The notes under the pieces are model-generated. The model saw nothing but the letters and a program-made list of their open reading frames with translations. It made no database searches and was not told the origin of the DNA. The position numbers and the translations under genes were made by a program. A stretch of 64,000 bases of DNA, taken from assembly GCF_003432485.1 (NCBI RefSeq), contig NZ_QVNQ01000001.1, positions 744,001 through 808,000 of the forward strand, given 5' to 3'. Source of the DNA: Actinomadura spongiicola. GTDB lineage: Bacteria; Actinomycetota; Actinomycetes; Streptosporangiales; Streptosporangiaceae. Positions 8,970 to 17,688 of this stretch are shown in pieces (the stretch's first letter is position 1; the number at the start of each line of letters is the position of its first letter).

Positions 8970-10577
8970 TCAGTCCGAGTCGCCCGCCGCGAGCATCGGG
9001 GTGAGGGTGACGCCGGGGTGCTCGCGCTCGACGGCCCGCAGCCGCCACTTGTCGACGAACACCGCGACGAGCGCGCCGTCCAGGGACCGGGTCAGCACCT
9101 CGACGCCGCGACGCCCGTTGAGGGTGTCGGCGGACTCCTTGTCGGTGATGCGCGCGGTCGAGTAGTCGAGCCGGTTCAGGGTGACCGGGGCGTTGAACTC
9201 GTCCGCCATCCGGGCGGCGAACACGTCGAACTGCAACGGCCCGACCGCGGCGAGCACGGGCGCCTGGTCGCCGCGCAGGTCGCTGCGCAGCACCTGCACG
9301 ACCCCCTCGCTGTCGAGCTGGTCGATGCCGCGGCGGAACTGCTTGGCGCGGCCGTTGTCGGTGACCCGCGCGACCATGAAGTGCTCCGGGGCGAACGCCG
9401 GGATCGGCGGGAACGTCACCGGCGTCCTCGCGTAGAGGGTGTCGCCCACGGTCAGGCCGGTGGCGTTCGGCAGCCCGATCACGTCGCCGGGGTAGGCGGT
9501 GTCGAGGGTGGAGCGGTCACGTCCGAAGACCGTCTGCGCGTACTTGGTGGCCAGCGGACGTCCGGTCGGCGCGTGAACGAGCGACATGCCGCGTTCGAAG
9601 CGGCCCGAGCAGATCCGGATGAAGGCGAGCCGGTCGCGGTGCGCCCGGTCCATGCCCGCCTGCACCTTGAACACCTGCCCGGAGAACGGCGCCGTCACCG
9701 GACGTTCCCGGCCGTCGGCGTCCACGCGCGCCGACGGCGACGGCGCCAGCCGGCACACCGTCTCCAGCAGCGCGGACACCCCGAAGTTCGGCAGGGCCGC
9801 GCCGAACAGCACCGGGGTGCAGATCCCGGCGGCGTAGTCGTCCGGGTCGAGGGTCGCGCCGATCTCGTCCAGCAGCGCCAGCTCCTCCACCGCGTTCCGC
9901 CACGCGTCGCCCTCCTCGGCGGCGGCCCGGTCGGCCGGGACCCGTTCGGCGATCGCGCGGGTGGCGCCGCCGGGCGTGCGGCGGAACCGGGTGTAGGAGC
10001 GGTCGGCGCGGTCGATGAGGCCGCGGAAGTCGCCGGCGGTCCCGACCGGCCAGGTGAGCGGGGCCGGACGCAGGCCGATGCGCTGCTCGATCTCGTCCAG
10101 CAGTTCCAGGGGTTCGCGGCCGGGCCGGTCCCACTTGTTGACGAACGTGATGACGGGGACGCGGCGGTGGCGGCACACGTCGAAGAGTTTGAGGGTCTGC
10201 GCCTCCAGGCCCTTGGCCGAGTCCAGCAGCATGATCGCCGCGTCGACGGCGGCCAGGACCCGGTAGGTGTCCTCGGAGAAGTCGGCGTGGCCGGGGGTGT
10301 CGAGGAGATTCAGCAGCGCGCCGTCGAACTCGAACCGCAGCACCGAGGAGGTGATGGAGATGCCGCGTGCGCGTTCCATCTCCATCCAGTCGGACCGGAC
10401 GCCGCCGCGCCCGGCCTTGCCGTGCACCGCTCCGGCGACCTCGATCGCCGCCGCGTGCAGCGCCAGCGCCTCGGTCAGCGTGGACTTGCCCGCGTCGGGG
10501 TGGCTGATCACCGCGAACGTCCGGCGCCGTGCCGCCTGTTCGGCGACGTCCTGCGGGGTGCCCGTCCCGGCGCTCAC
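8970..10577 (-). CDS. prfC: Peptide chain release factor 3 (RF3)
   Basis: 535-aa translational GTPase. The P-loop is AHPDAGKSTL, switch II is LLDTPGHADFSEDTYR and the specificity loop is TFVNKWDR, all intact; MEMERARGISIT is the usual switch I segment. RF3 recycles RF1/RF2 from the ribosome after peptide release. The GTG start at 10577 is well supported by AAGGAGG just upstream. Domain III ends normally. No partner genes are nearby, as is usual for prfC. A 5-bp inverted repeat (CTAAC/GTTAG) lies just upstream. Confidence 0.96.
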   Translation of the reverse strand: MSAGTGTPQDVAEQAARRRTFAVISHPDAGKSTLTEALALHAAAIEVAGAVHGKAGRGGVRSDWMEMERARGISITSSVLRFEFDGALLNLLDTPGHADFSEDTYRVLAAVDAAIMLLDSAKGLEAQTLKLFDVCRHRRVPVITFVNKWDRPGREPLELLDEIEQRIGLRPAPLTWPVGTAGDFRGLIDRADRSYTRFRRTPGGATRAIAERVPADRAAAEEGDAWRNAVEELALLDEIGATLDPDDYAAGICTPVLFGAALPNFGVSALLETVCRLAPSPSARVDADGRERPVTAPFSGQVFKVQAGMDRAHRDRLAFIRICSGRFERGMSLVHAPTGRPLATKYAQTVFGRDRSTLDTAYPGDVIGLPNATGLTVGDTLYARTPVTFPPIPAFAPEHFMVARVTDNGRAKQFRRGIDQLDSEGVVQVLRSDLRGDQAPVLAAVGPLQFDVFAARMADEFNAPVTLNRLDYSTARITDKESADTLNGRRGVEVLTRSLDGALVAVFVDKWRLRAVEREHPGVTLTPMLAAGDSD

Positions 10578-10589
10578 GGCGCCTCCTTC

Positions 10590-10604
10590 CTAACCTCACG
10601 TTAG
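10590..10604. promoter_or_regulatory. Short inverted repeat upstream of prfC (weak operator candidate)
   Basis: CTAACCTCACGTTAG has 5-bp arms around a 5-bp centre, immediately upstream of the prfC ribosome site. Its length is too small to be convincing alone. A MerR-type regulator is encoded about 1 kb away, but no link can be shown. Confidence 0.2.
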
Positions 10605-10786
10605 AGTAGCTTCCCCCCGCCGGATCATCGCCCGGCCGGGGCGTCCCCCGCCGTCAAGACCCGCGATCGTCAGCGATCGAAGAACTCTTCCCTTACGGGA
10701 GGGTATTTTTCGCGTGCCGAGGCGCAGGGGGCCGAGCCGCGTATCCATCATCGATGTCCGCCGTCGAAGAATGAGGATCGGACCCC

Positions 10787-11506
10787 ATGCGCGCACGCTA
10801 CGAAGAACTCGACTGGTGTCCGACGCCCCTGGGCGCCGTCAGCCTGCGGCGGCGCCATGACCCGGTCGTGGACGTCGAAGTCTACGAGATCAAACTCGAT
10901 GACGAGTTCCTGATGTCGAGCCTGTGGACGGCGGGAGAGATCGAGCTCGCCCGGCTCGGTCTGGCCGCCGCGCACGGCGAGGCCCTCGACGTCATGGTCG
11001 GCGGGCTCGGGCTCGGTTACACCGCCGACGCCGTGCTGGACGACACCCGCGTCCGCTCGCTGGTCGTGGTGGAGGCGATCGCCGAGGTCATCGAATGGCA
11101 CCGGTCGCAGCTCGTGCCGCTCGGCGAGCGGTTGACGACCGACGAGCGCTGCCGGTTGACGCAGGGCGACTTCTTCGCCATGGCCTCGTCCTCCGAAGGG
11201 CCGGACCCTGAGGAGGAGGCCCGCTTCCACGCGATCCTCGTCGACATCGACCATTCGCCGCGCCACCTCCTCGACCCGCGCCACTCCTCGTTCTACCGGT
11301 CGGGGCCGCTGGGCCGCGTCGCCGCGCGACTCCACCCCGGCGGCGCCTTCGCGCTCTGGTCGAACGAGCCGCCCGACGACGACTTCACGGACGTGCTCGG
11401 TGACGTGTTCGACGAGGTCATCGCGCATGTCGTCGAGTTCCCCAACCCCTTCCAGGGCGGCACCGCGTCCAACACCGTGTACGTCGCGCGCACCGCGCAC
11501 CGGTGA
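10787..11506 (+). CDS. Spermidine-synthase-like methyltransferase-fold protein
   Basis: 239-aa soluble protein of the spermidine synthase / class I methyltransferase fold. The glycine motif DVMVGGLGLGYTADAVL, the acidic residue in LVVVEAIAEVIEWH and the DIDHSPRHLLD segment fit polyamine aminopropyltransferase-like proteins. It lacks an obvious typical active-site DxGGGDG loop, so it may be a relative with another activity. ATG 10787 follows GAGGA. It stands alone between prfC (divergent) and a MerR gene. Its exact reaction is not determined. Confidence 0.65.
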   Translation: MRARYEELDWCPTPLGAVSLRRRHDPVVDVEVYEIKLDDEFLMSSLWTAGEIELARLGLAAAHGEALDVMVGGLGLGYTADAVLDDTRVRSLVVVEAIAEVIEWHRSQLVPLGERLTTDERCRLTQGDFFAMASSSEGPDPEEEARFHAILVDIDHSPRHLLDPRHSSFYRSGPLGRVAARLHPGGAFALWSNEPPDDDFTDVLGDVFDEVIAHVVEFPNPFQGGTASNTVYVARTAHR

Positions 11507-11578
11507 CCGGACCGGCCCCACCGCGCCCCGTGACCGGAAATGGCAAGCTGGACGAACGAGCGGATCGAAAGGGAGCCG

Positions 11579-11977
11579 ATGGGCGGCGGGCACATGCAGA
11601 TCGGCGAGGTCGCGGACCGGACCGGCCTGAGCCTGCGCACCATCCGCCACTACGAGGAGGTCGGCCTCGCCCTCCCCACCGCGCGCTCCCAGGGCGGCTT
11701 CCGCCTCTACACCGACGACGACGTGGCGCGCCTGCTGGTCATCAAGCGGATGAAGCCGTTGGACTTCACGTTGGAGGAGATGCGCGACCTGCTGTCCGTT
11801 CTGGACGGGCTCCGGTCCGCCGACACCGGTGAGGCCGCCCGCGCCGACCTCGTGAAACGCCTCGCCGTCTACCGCTCGCTGGTCGAGGAGCGCTGCGCGA
11901 AGATCCGCGCCCGGCTGTCGGACGCCGAGCAGTTCTCCTCCGAACTGGCGGCGGAGCTGCGCGAACACCGCCGCTGA
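11579..11977 (+). CDS. MerR-family transcriptional regulator
   Basis: 132-aa regulator with the MerR winged helix: MQIGEVADRTGLSLRTIRHY, then EEVGLALPTARSQGGFRLYT, followed by a coiled-coil dimerisation helix. No cysteine-rich metal-binding tail is seen, so a metal ligand is unlikely; the effector is unknown. ATG 11579 follows a GGGAG-type site; ATG 11594 is a possible shorter start. No obvious target gene is coupled to it. Confidence 0.88.
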   Translation: MGGGHMQIGEVADRTGLSLRTIRHYEEVGLALPTARSQGGFRLYTDDDVARLLVIKRMKPLDFTLEEMRDLLSVLDGLRSADTGEAARADLVKRLAVYRSLVEERCAKIRARLSDAEQFSSELAAELREHRR

Positions 11978-12061
11978 CGCCGACGAGAGGGCACGGATGA
12001 ACACCGCACCGGGCGTGGCGGAGCCACCCGTGCAGCCGAGGCGCTCGCCGCGGCCGTCGGC

Positions 12062-12493
12062 TCAGGGGGTGGCGTCTGAGCCGCGGGCGTTGCCCAGCCG
12101 GCGGCCCGTGACGAGTTCCGGGTGGATGACGATGTAGGTGTCGCGCGTGCCCGGCGCCCAACTGTCGAGGGGCAGGACCTCCAGCGCGGCGATCTCCCGG
12201 GGGTCGGTGGCGCGGCGGGCCTGGCCGACGACGACCACCGACCAGCCGGTCCGGGCCGCGGTGTCGATTTCGTCGATCTCGAAGGCGACGACGGTGTCGG
12301 CGGCGGCGGTCGCGAGTCTCGACGTCCGGGACGTCCGCACCACCAGATCGCCCCGGCTGAGGAGATAGTTGACCGGCTGGACGGCCGGAAGCGCCTGGTG
12401 GGTGAAGACGATCCGTCCGATCGTGGCGCGGCCGAGAAGGGCACGGCACTCGTCCCTGCTCAAGATCTCCAAGCCGCTCTGGTCCAGCTTCAT
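12062..12493 (-). CDS. Pyridoxamine 5'-phosphate oxidase-like flavin/cofactor-binding protein
   Basis: 143-aa split-barrel protein of the PNPOx-like superfamily (Pyridox_ox_2 type). Characteristic stretches are LSRDECRALLGRATIGRIVF, ALPAVQPVNYLL and GWSVVVVGQARR. Such proteins bind FMN, F420 or heme; the reaction cannot be assigned. ATG 12493 gives the usual MKLDQSGLEIL start. A palindrome GGGACGAAGGTCCC lies 37 bp upstream and matches the DosR/DevR box pattern GGGAC-N4-GTCCC. PNPOx-like genes are known members of hypoxia (DevR) regulons in mycobacteria, so oxygen or nitric-oxide control is plausible. Confidence 0.8.
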   Translation of the reverse strand: MKLDQSGLEILSRDECRALLGRATIGRIVFTHQALPAVQPVNYLLSRGDLVVRTSRTSRLATAAADTVVAFEIDEIDTAARTGWSVVVVGQARRATDPREIAALEVLPLDSWAPGTRDTYIVIHPELVTGRRLGNARGSDATP

Positions 12494-12529
12494 CCTGCCA
12501 GCCTGACATGGTGGCGGCACGGAGCGTCA

Positions 12530-12543
12530 GGGACGAAGGTCCC
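12530..12543. promoter_or_regulatory. DevR/DosR-like box upstream of PNPOx gene
   Basis: GGGACGAAGGTCCC has perfect 5-bp arms (GGGAC/GTCCC) with a 4-bp centre. An identical 14-bp sequence occurs at 34198-34211 before a nitrate-transporter remnant. The arm sequence and spacing equal the core of the mycobacterial DosR motif (GGGAC-N4-GTCCC). Binding is inferred. Confidence 0.55.
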
Positions 12544-12762
12544 CTTCGATATGACCCTGAGCGCGAACTCCGCCCGGGTGAGCTCCGCCCAGCACCGCGC
12601 CTTCGGCGAGACAAGTCCATTACGTCCGCTCAATGCCCTGTGGCCGACCTTCTCCGCGCCTGGACGCGGGCGGAGACTTCAGAGCGGTGCCGGGCGGTCA
12701 TCGAATTCCCCTGTTGAGGCTGTCCGGCGCCGCAGTCGACCGACGACCGGAGGAAATGCGCG

Positions 12763-12996
12763 ATGAAGATCGTACGTATCGCCACGGGCATCACCGTGGG
12801 CGCTCTTTCGTTGACCTTGGCCGCGGCCCCCGCGATGGCGGACCAGGGCACCCGCGTCACCGGGGACGGCACCCAGTCCCGGGACTGGGCCGCCACCAAC
12901 GGTGACCGTGATTTGAGTACCGATGGCACCCGTGTGACCGGGGACCGTGACCTGGGCACGGACGGCACCCGTGTCACCGGTACTCGCGTGACCTGA
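12763..12996 (+). CDS. Small secreted repeat peptide (function unknown)
   Basis: 77-aa precursor with a clear Sec signal peptide (MKIVRIATGITVGALSLTLA...PAMA) and a predicted cut after AMA near residue 26, leaving about 51 aa. The mature part is made of repeated TDGTRVTGDRDL-like units: TRVTGDG, STDGTRVTGDRD, GTDGTRVTG and TRVT. It is hydrophilic and cysteine-free. The repeats are visible in the DNA too (GGCACCCGTGT-ACCGG). GGAGG precedes the ATG. I do not recognise a family; a cell-wall or spore-surface peptide, or an exported signal, are guesses only. Confidence 0.72.
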   Translation: MKIVRIATGITVGALSLTLAAAPAMADQGTRVTGDGTQSRDWAATNGDRDLSTDGTRVTGDRDLGTDGTRVTGTRVT

Positions 12997-13025
12997 GCGA
13001 ACGGCCTCCCGACCGGGGGGAACGC

Positions 13026-14366
13026 TTAGTCAGGAGGGTTCGCGAACACGCTGTCCGTGGGATACCGCCGGGCCACGGCGGACGCGTGCTCGCGAACCAG
13101 AACATGGAAGCGGTAGCGGAACGGCACCGGTTCCATCAGCAGGTGGGCGTCCATGAGCCGGTCCAGCAGCCACCGCGCCCGCGCCGTGGGCGCCTCCAAC
13201 AGAGTGGTGGCCGCGGCGATACCGAAATCACCGGACGTCTGCGACCCCAGCACCCTGTACGCGCGCCGCTGGTCGGCGGGGAGCCGCAGATACGACAGGT
13301 CCAGGGCCGCGGCGACGCTCTCCCCACCGGCCTGGAACCCGGTCGGCCCGTCCGTGTTCAACCGGTCCAGCAGATGGCGCGTGGTCCAGGTGGAATGCGT
13401 CCGGAGGCGCAGGGCGGCGACGCGGACGGCGAGCGGCAGCAGCCCGCACCGTTCGACGATGGCCGTCAGCACGTCCGCAGGCGCGTCTCCGATCCGGTCC
13501 GCCCCGGCCGTGCAGGTGAACAGGGTGACGGCGTCGTACACCGGTAGGACGTTCAGCGGCACGGTCCAAACGTGGTCCAGGCCGGAGATGCGGCGCCGAC
13601 CGGTGACGATCGCCTGGGAGTTCCCGCCGCCGGGCAGCAGCGGGCGGACCTGCTCCTCCCCGGCCGCGTCGTCCAGGACGATCAGAACCCGGCGGTAGGC
13701 GAGGACGTCCCGGTACAGCGCGGCCCGGTCGTCCACGTGCCGGGGAACGCGGGCCTCGGGAACGCCGAGCGCACCCAGCAGCCGCGTGAGCACCGCGCCC
13801 GGGTCGACCGGGGCCGACTTCCGGGAGTGGCCGCGCAGGTCCACGAACAGCTGCCCGTCCGGGAACCGTGGCGCGAGCCGATGGGCGGCGTGCACGGCCA
13901 GCGCCGTCTTGCCGACTCCGGCCATGCCCTCGATGGAGATGGCCGCGCGCTGGCGTGCCTCCCCGTTCCGCGTCAGGCCAGCCAGCACACGCCCCCATTC
14001 CGTGGGCAGTTCCGCGCCGGCGGACGGCCGCCCCGGAACGTTCCGCGCCACGGGCAGGTCACGGCGTCCGCAGCCCTTCGGCGGAACCCTCGACGGGCCG
14101 CGCGAGGCGACGGCGAGTATCGCCCGTTCCTCGTCGGTCAGGCCGAGCGCCTCCGCCAGCAGCAGCGTCGACGTGGCGCGGGGCTTGCGTAGTTCCTGGT
14201 TCTCCAGTCGGCGGATGGTACGGACGTTGAGCCCGGCCCGGTCGGCCAGTTGCTCCTGGGTCAGGAGTGCCCTCTCCCGCCACCAGCGCAGCAGCGCCCC
14301 CAGGGACGGATCGGCGTCCGTTTCCGCCGGACGGGACGCGGTCGACGTCGGTTCACCGCTCTTCAC
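13026..14366 (-). CDS. XRE-NB-ARC STAND regulator, short form
   Basis: 446-aa signal-transduction ATPase. Residues about 21-75 form an XRE helix-turn-helix (LLTQEQLADRAGLNVRTIRR). An NB-ARC ATPase follows, with Walker A GMAGVGKTALA (about 147-157), Walker B RRVLIVLDDAAG (about 226-237) and sensor VTGRRRISGL. Winged-helix remnants follow, and the protein ends at VREHASAVARRYP with no TPR or other sensor repeats. Most actinomycete relatives carry a long repeat region, so this is a truncated or minimal form. It lies 131 bp downstream of the NACHT gene on the same strand and may belong to one STAND operon. Confidence 0.85.
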   Translation of the reverse strand: MKSGEPTSTASRPAETDADPSLGALLRWWRERALLTQEQLADRAGLNVRTIRRLENQELRKPRATSTLLLAEALGLTDEERAILAVASRGPSRVPPKGCGRRDLPVARNVPGRPSAGAELPTEWGRVLAGLTRNGEARQRAAISIEGMAGVGKTALAVHAAHRLAPRFPDGQLFVDLRGHSRKSAPVDPGAVLTRLLGALGVPEARVPRHVDDRAALYRDVLAYRRVLIVLDDAAGEEQVRPLLPGGGNSQAIVTGRRRISGLDHVWTVPLNVLPVYDAVTLFTCTAGADRIGDAPADVLTAIVERCGLLPLAVRVAALRLRTHSTWTTRHLLDRLNTDGPTGFQAGGESVAAALDLSYLRLPADQRRAYRVLGSQTSGDFGIAAATTLLEAPTARARWLLDRLMDAHLLMEPVPFRYRFHVLVREHASAVARRYPTDSVFANPPD

Positions 14367-14497
14367 TTGACGTGCTCCTCATGGCTCCCACGGCCCCCGG
14401 TGGGGTGATCACGATCAGCGAAGCCGTGTTCCGCCTGTTCGACCACGGGTCGGACGGAACCGAACGGAACGGAACGCCCGCCGGACGCCCGGTCCGC

Positions 14498-17017
14498 TCA
14501 GTCGCGACGACCCTGGGCGGCCGGGGGAGTCAGCAGGTCCTGGAGTTCGCGGTGCCGGAACTGGTACGTGGCGCCGCTGACGCGCAGCAGCCGCGCCTCG
14601 CAGGCCCAGTCGAGGAACGCCCACAGCCGCAGCGGCAGCAGGCCCCGCGCGGCGGCGACGGTCAGGCCCACCATGGTCCGGGACCAGGCGATCGCGCCGA
14701 ACGCGAGTCCGAACGCCACGCCGCCGGTCACCGCGCACGCGAGCGCCGCGAGGACGCCCTGGTTCATGACGAACACGAGGAACGCGGCCTCCCCGCCGGT
14801 GAGCCCGAAGGCCACCCCGATCAGCGGGTTGCGGTGCAGGGCCTCGCGCGGGTGGGCCAGTTCCGCGTCCTTGCTCCAGCCGCCGGTCGCGATCCGGAAG
14901 ACGACGCCGAGCGCGAAGGCCAGCAGGAACGCCCCCGCCACCCCGAGGGCCATCGGCACCGGACCGGCGTCGGCGAGCCGTAGCGGCGGCAGGCCGGTGA
15001 GCGCGCCGCACAGCCCGAAGCCGAGCAGCGTCACCGGCTCCGACCGGACCGCCTCCGCCACGGTCATGCGTTCGGGGCCCCGGCCCGCCGCGGTCACCCC
15101 GATGACCGTCCCGAACACCGAGCCACCGGCGGCCCCGGCCGCGACGGCGAACCCGGGCCCGAAGACCTCGCCTCCGGTCAGCGCGAACCCGGCCAGGCCG
15201 CCGGGGACACCGGCCGACGCGCCGGCCAGCGCCCCGCACAGGCCGCCGACCACGCGTCGGGCACGGGGCACGTTGGCCCGGCCACCGGCGGCGGCGGGCC
15301 ACTGCGACAGCGACAGGCCGGTGGCGATGCCCACCCACGCGGCCATCAGCCCGAGGGTGACGCCCTCGCCGAGACTGATCCGGTCGCGCAGGTCGCCGGG
15401 TTCGTCGACCGCCGACCCGGTCCAGAAGGCCAGCATGGCGATCACGGCGAGGACCAGGCAGCACAGGCAGTGCAGCGCCCGGACGCGCCGCCGACCGCCG
15501 ATCGGCCACAGCAGGTGCGGGACGATGTCGATCGCCGTCAACCCGGGCGGGGGCCGTTTCGTGCCGGTGGCGGCGGCGTCCTGCCATCGCAGGTGGGCTG
15601 CCAGGGTCCGCAGCCACCGCCGCACCTGGTCGGGACGGTACGGGGTGCCGGAGGCGGTGCGGGGCGTGAGCCCGGTCGCCGCCGGGATGTAGGAGTCGAG
15701 CAACCTCTGGGCGATCCGCGCCGCGCCGTCCCGCGGATCCGGGTCGTCGCCCGCCCGGAGCAGTTCCGCCGGGTCGGCGCCGGACTCGACGGCGGTCGCC
15801 GTCAGCGTCAGCCGCCAGGGCGTGGCGAGGGCGAGGTGGACGGCCGTCGCCGACGGCCCGGACAGGGCCGCGTCGACGCCGTCGCGGTGCGGCCCGCACG
15901 GGTGACCGTCCGGCCAGCGGCTGGCGAGGTAACTCCTGATCTGCGCGACGGTCAGGCCGTGCAGGTGGATCCGGACGGCGCCCGCGAGCCCGGCGCGGGC
16001 CGCCAGCAGTTCCGCGTGCCGGTCGGCGCGGCACGTCACGACGACCGCTCCGGGATGCCGTCCCGTCAGGTCGCTGTACCGGTTGAGTTCGTTCAGCAGC
16101 CCGATCGCGCGGCGCGGCGGGCCCGTGACGGGCTCGGGGTCGAGTTCGTCCAGGCCGTCCACCACGGGCAGGACCCGGCGGTCGCGGACGAGCCGCGTCG
16201 CGTCCTCGGGCCCGAGGCCGAAGTTCTGGACGATCTGGTCGACGAGCCACGGCTCGAACGGCGTCCCCGACGTCCACCGCGCGGCGTTGAGCCGCACCGG
16301 CACCATCGCCCGGTCGGGAGGCGGCCCGTCGGCGGCCACGAACGGCTCGACGAGTTGCAGGACCAGTTCGATCGCGAGCATCGTCTTGCCCGCGCCCGAC
16401 TCGCCCACGACCAGCAGGCGCCGCGGGTCGAGCCCGCCGAAGAACCGGCTGATCGAGCGGAGGTCGTCGATGATCTCCCGGGCGGAGTCGTCGTCGTGGT
16501 CGACCGGCACCGGGCTCGGTCCGAAGGAGAGCGGCGCGATGCTGTGACCGCCGAGGAGCCCCTTGCGCGCCCGGTCCTCCTCCCGCGCCACCCGGCGGGC
16601 GAGCAGTTCTACGGCCGGGTCGGGCTCGGAGCGGCCGGCGTTCTCCGACGTGGACGGTTCCGGCGGGGCGGCGACGTCCGGCTCGGTCAGGGCGGTCCTC
16701 GCCGTCCGCCACCGCTGGACCTCGGCAGGGATCAGTTCGGCCGGATGGTCGCAGTAGCGAAGGCACGCGGTGACGAACGCCTTGACGAAGTCCCAGCGCG
16801 GCAGCCTCTCGGTCTGCCGCAGCAGTTGCGAGGTCGTGCTCTTCGGCAGCGCGTCGACGGTGTCCCCGTCCGGGGTCAGGGTCTGACCGCCGAGGGAGCG
16901 GAGCCTGCTCAACGACGGATCGCCCGCCCACTGCCTGAGCTGTGTCAGCGCCTTGACGAAGTCGGCGACGGTGGTGGCCTCGGTGGGGTCGGGCGGGTTC
17001 GGCCGGTCCGTGGTCAT
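14498..17017 (-). CDS. NACHT NTPase with C-terminal multi-pass membrane domain
   Basis: 839 aa. Residues 1-110 form an N-terminal module common in actinomycete NACHT proteins (TVADFVKALTQLRQWAGDPS, then LPKSTTSQLLRQTERLPRWD). The NACHT domain follows, with Walker A GESGAGKT (205-212) and Walker B RVLPVVDGLDELD (281-293). About ten Gly/Ala-rich membrane helices occupy roughly 513-800. The C-terminus carries the motif YQFRHRELQDLL. The start ATG 17017 overlaps the stop of the 217-aa gene (ATGA). STAND NTPases of this kind act as ligand-triggered switches; defence or stress signalling at the membrane is inferred, not shown. Confidence 0.82.
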   Translation of the reverse strand: MTTDRPNPPDPTEATTVADFVKALTQLRQWAGDPSLSRLRSLGGQTLTPDGDTVDALPKSTTSQLLRQTERLPRWDFVKAFVTACLRYCDHPAELIPAEVQRWRTARTALTEPDVAAPPEPSTSENAGRSEPDPAVELLARRVAREEDRARKGLLGGHSIAPLSFGPSPVPVDHDDDSAREIIDDLRSISRFFGGLDPRRLLVVGESGAGKTMLAIELVLQLVEPFVAADGPPPDRAMVPVRLNAARWTSGTPFEPWLVDQIVQNFGLGPEDATRLVRDRRVLPVVDGLDELDPEPVTGPPRRAIGLLNELNRYSDLTGRHPGAVVVTCRADRHAELLAARAGLAGAVRIHLHGLTVAQIRSYLASRWPDGHPCGPHRDGVDAALSGPSATAVHLALATPWRLTLTATAVESGADPAELLRAGDDPDPRDGAARIAQRLLDSYIPAATGLTPRTASGTPYRPDQVRRWLRTLAAHLRWQDAAATGTKRPPPGLTAIDIVPHLLWPIGGRRRVRALHCLCCLVLAVIAMLAFWTGSAVDEPGDLRDRISLGEGVTLGLMAAWVGIATGLSLSQWPAAAGGRANVPRARRVVGGLCGALAGASAGVPGGLAGFALTGGEVFGPGFAVAAGAAGGSVFGTVIGVTAAGRGPERMTVAEAVRSEPVTLLGFGLCGALTGLPPLRLADAGPVPMALGVAGAFLLAFALGVVFRIATGGWSKDAELAHPREALHRNPLIGVAFGLTGGEAAFLVFVMNQGVLAALACAVTGGVAFGLAFGAIAWSRTMVGLTVAAARGLLPLRLWAFLDWACEARLLRVSGATYQFRHRELQDLLTPPAAQGRRD

Positions 17018-17667
17018 CGGTCCCCCGTGCTCGCCGACGACCAGGTGAACGACGCGTTCCGGCGGCGCGGCCACTGCCCGTCCACGCAGGCTCCCTCCAG
17101 CGTCTGCACGTGGCGCGACTCCATCAGGAAGTTGCGTGCCTCATCGGCTTCGACCAGGTCACGGCCGACCGCGATGGGGACGAACCCGTGCCGGGGGATG
17201 TACACCCATCGCCCGCGATCCCAGTCGTAGGGGTCGAACCAATGGTGCCGTACCGTTCCGGACACGCGAACCCGCGTCCCTGACCGGGTCAGGACGAACG
17301 ATCCCCGCGAACGCAGCAGGCTCATCCTGCTGACATAGAACAGTTCCGTGCCGATGAAGGCGTTCACGCGTGCGTCCCAATGGTCGCGCAGCCATGTCGA
17401 GGCGCCATCGGTCAACCGCCCCGCCTCTTCCACGAGCTGCCGTTCGAACCTGCGCTGGTTGCGGCGTTCGGCCTTCCGGATCGCCTTGAACGAGCGCAGC
17501 CAGCGCGGCGACAGCGTGCGGGCGGCGCCGACGCCGTCCATGAAGTGCTCAAGGAAGTCGGACGCGATCGGATGGACGGCCCGGCCCTCGTCGATGATCG
17601 AACGGAACAACGTGACCAGTTCCGGCGTGGGTTTCCCCGTCCGCCGCCGGAAACCTCGGATGAACAC
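17014..17667 (-). CDS. Unrecognised 217-aa protein within STAND operon
   Basis: No family recognised. The N-terminal half (about 1-90) is helical and very basic (FKAIRKAERRNQRRFERQL). The C-terminal half looks beta-rich with many aromatics: VRHHWFDPYDWDRGRWVYIP, then RHGFVPIAVGRDLVEADEAR. There is no signal peptide or transmembrane helix. It starts 21 bp after the WD40-STAND stop and its stop overlaps the NACHT start (ATGA), so the three are almost certainly co-transcribed. The position between two STAND sensors suggests an effector, substrate or adaptor. The HxWxDPYDW-type segment is vaguely reminiscent of toxin-like domains but not enough for a call. Confidence 0.75.
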   Translation of the reverse strand: MFIRGFRRRTGKPTPELVTLFRSIIDEGRAVHPIASDFLEHFMDGVGAARTLSPRWLRSFKAIRKAERRNQRRFERQLVEEAGRLTDGASTWLRDHWDARVNAFIGTELFYVSRMSLLRSRGSFVLTRSGTRVRVSGTVRHHWFDPYDWDRGRWVYIPRHGFVPIAVGRDLVEADEARNFLMESRHVQTLEGACVDGQWPRRRNASFTWSSASTGDR

Positions 17668-17688
17668 CGTTTCGCTCCGTCCCGCCGG

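Noticed and set aside
17014..17667. Colicin-M-like or other toxin identity for the 217-aa protein
   Set aside because: The HxWxDPYDW resemblance is too weak and the key catalytic residues could not be aligned by eye.
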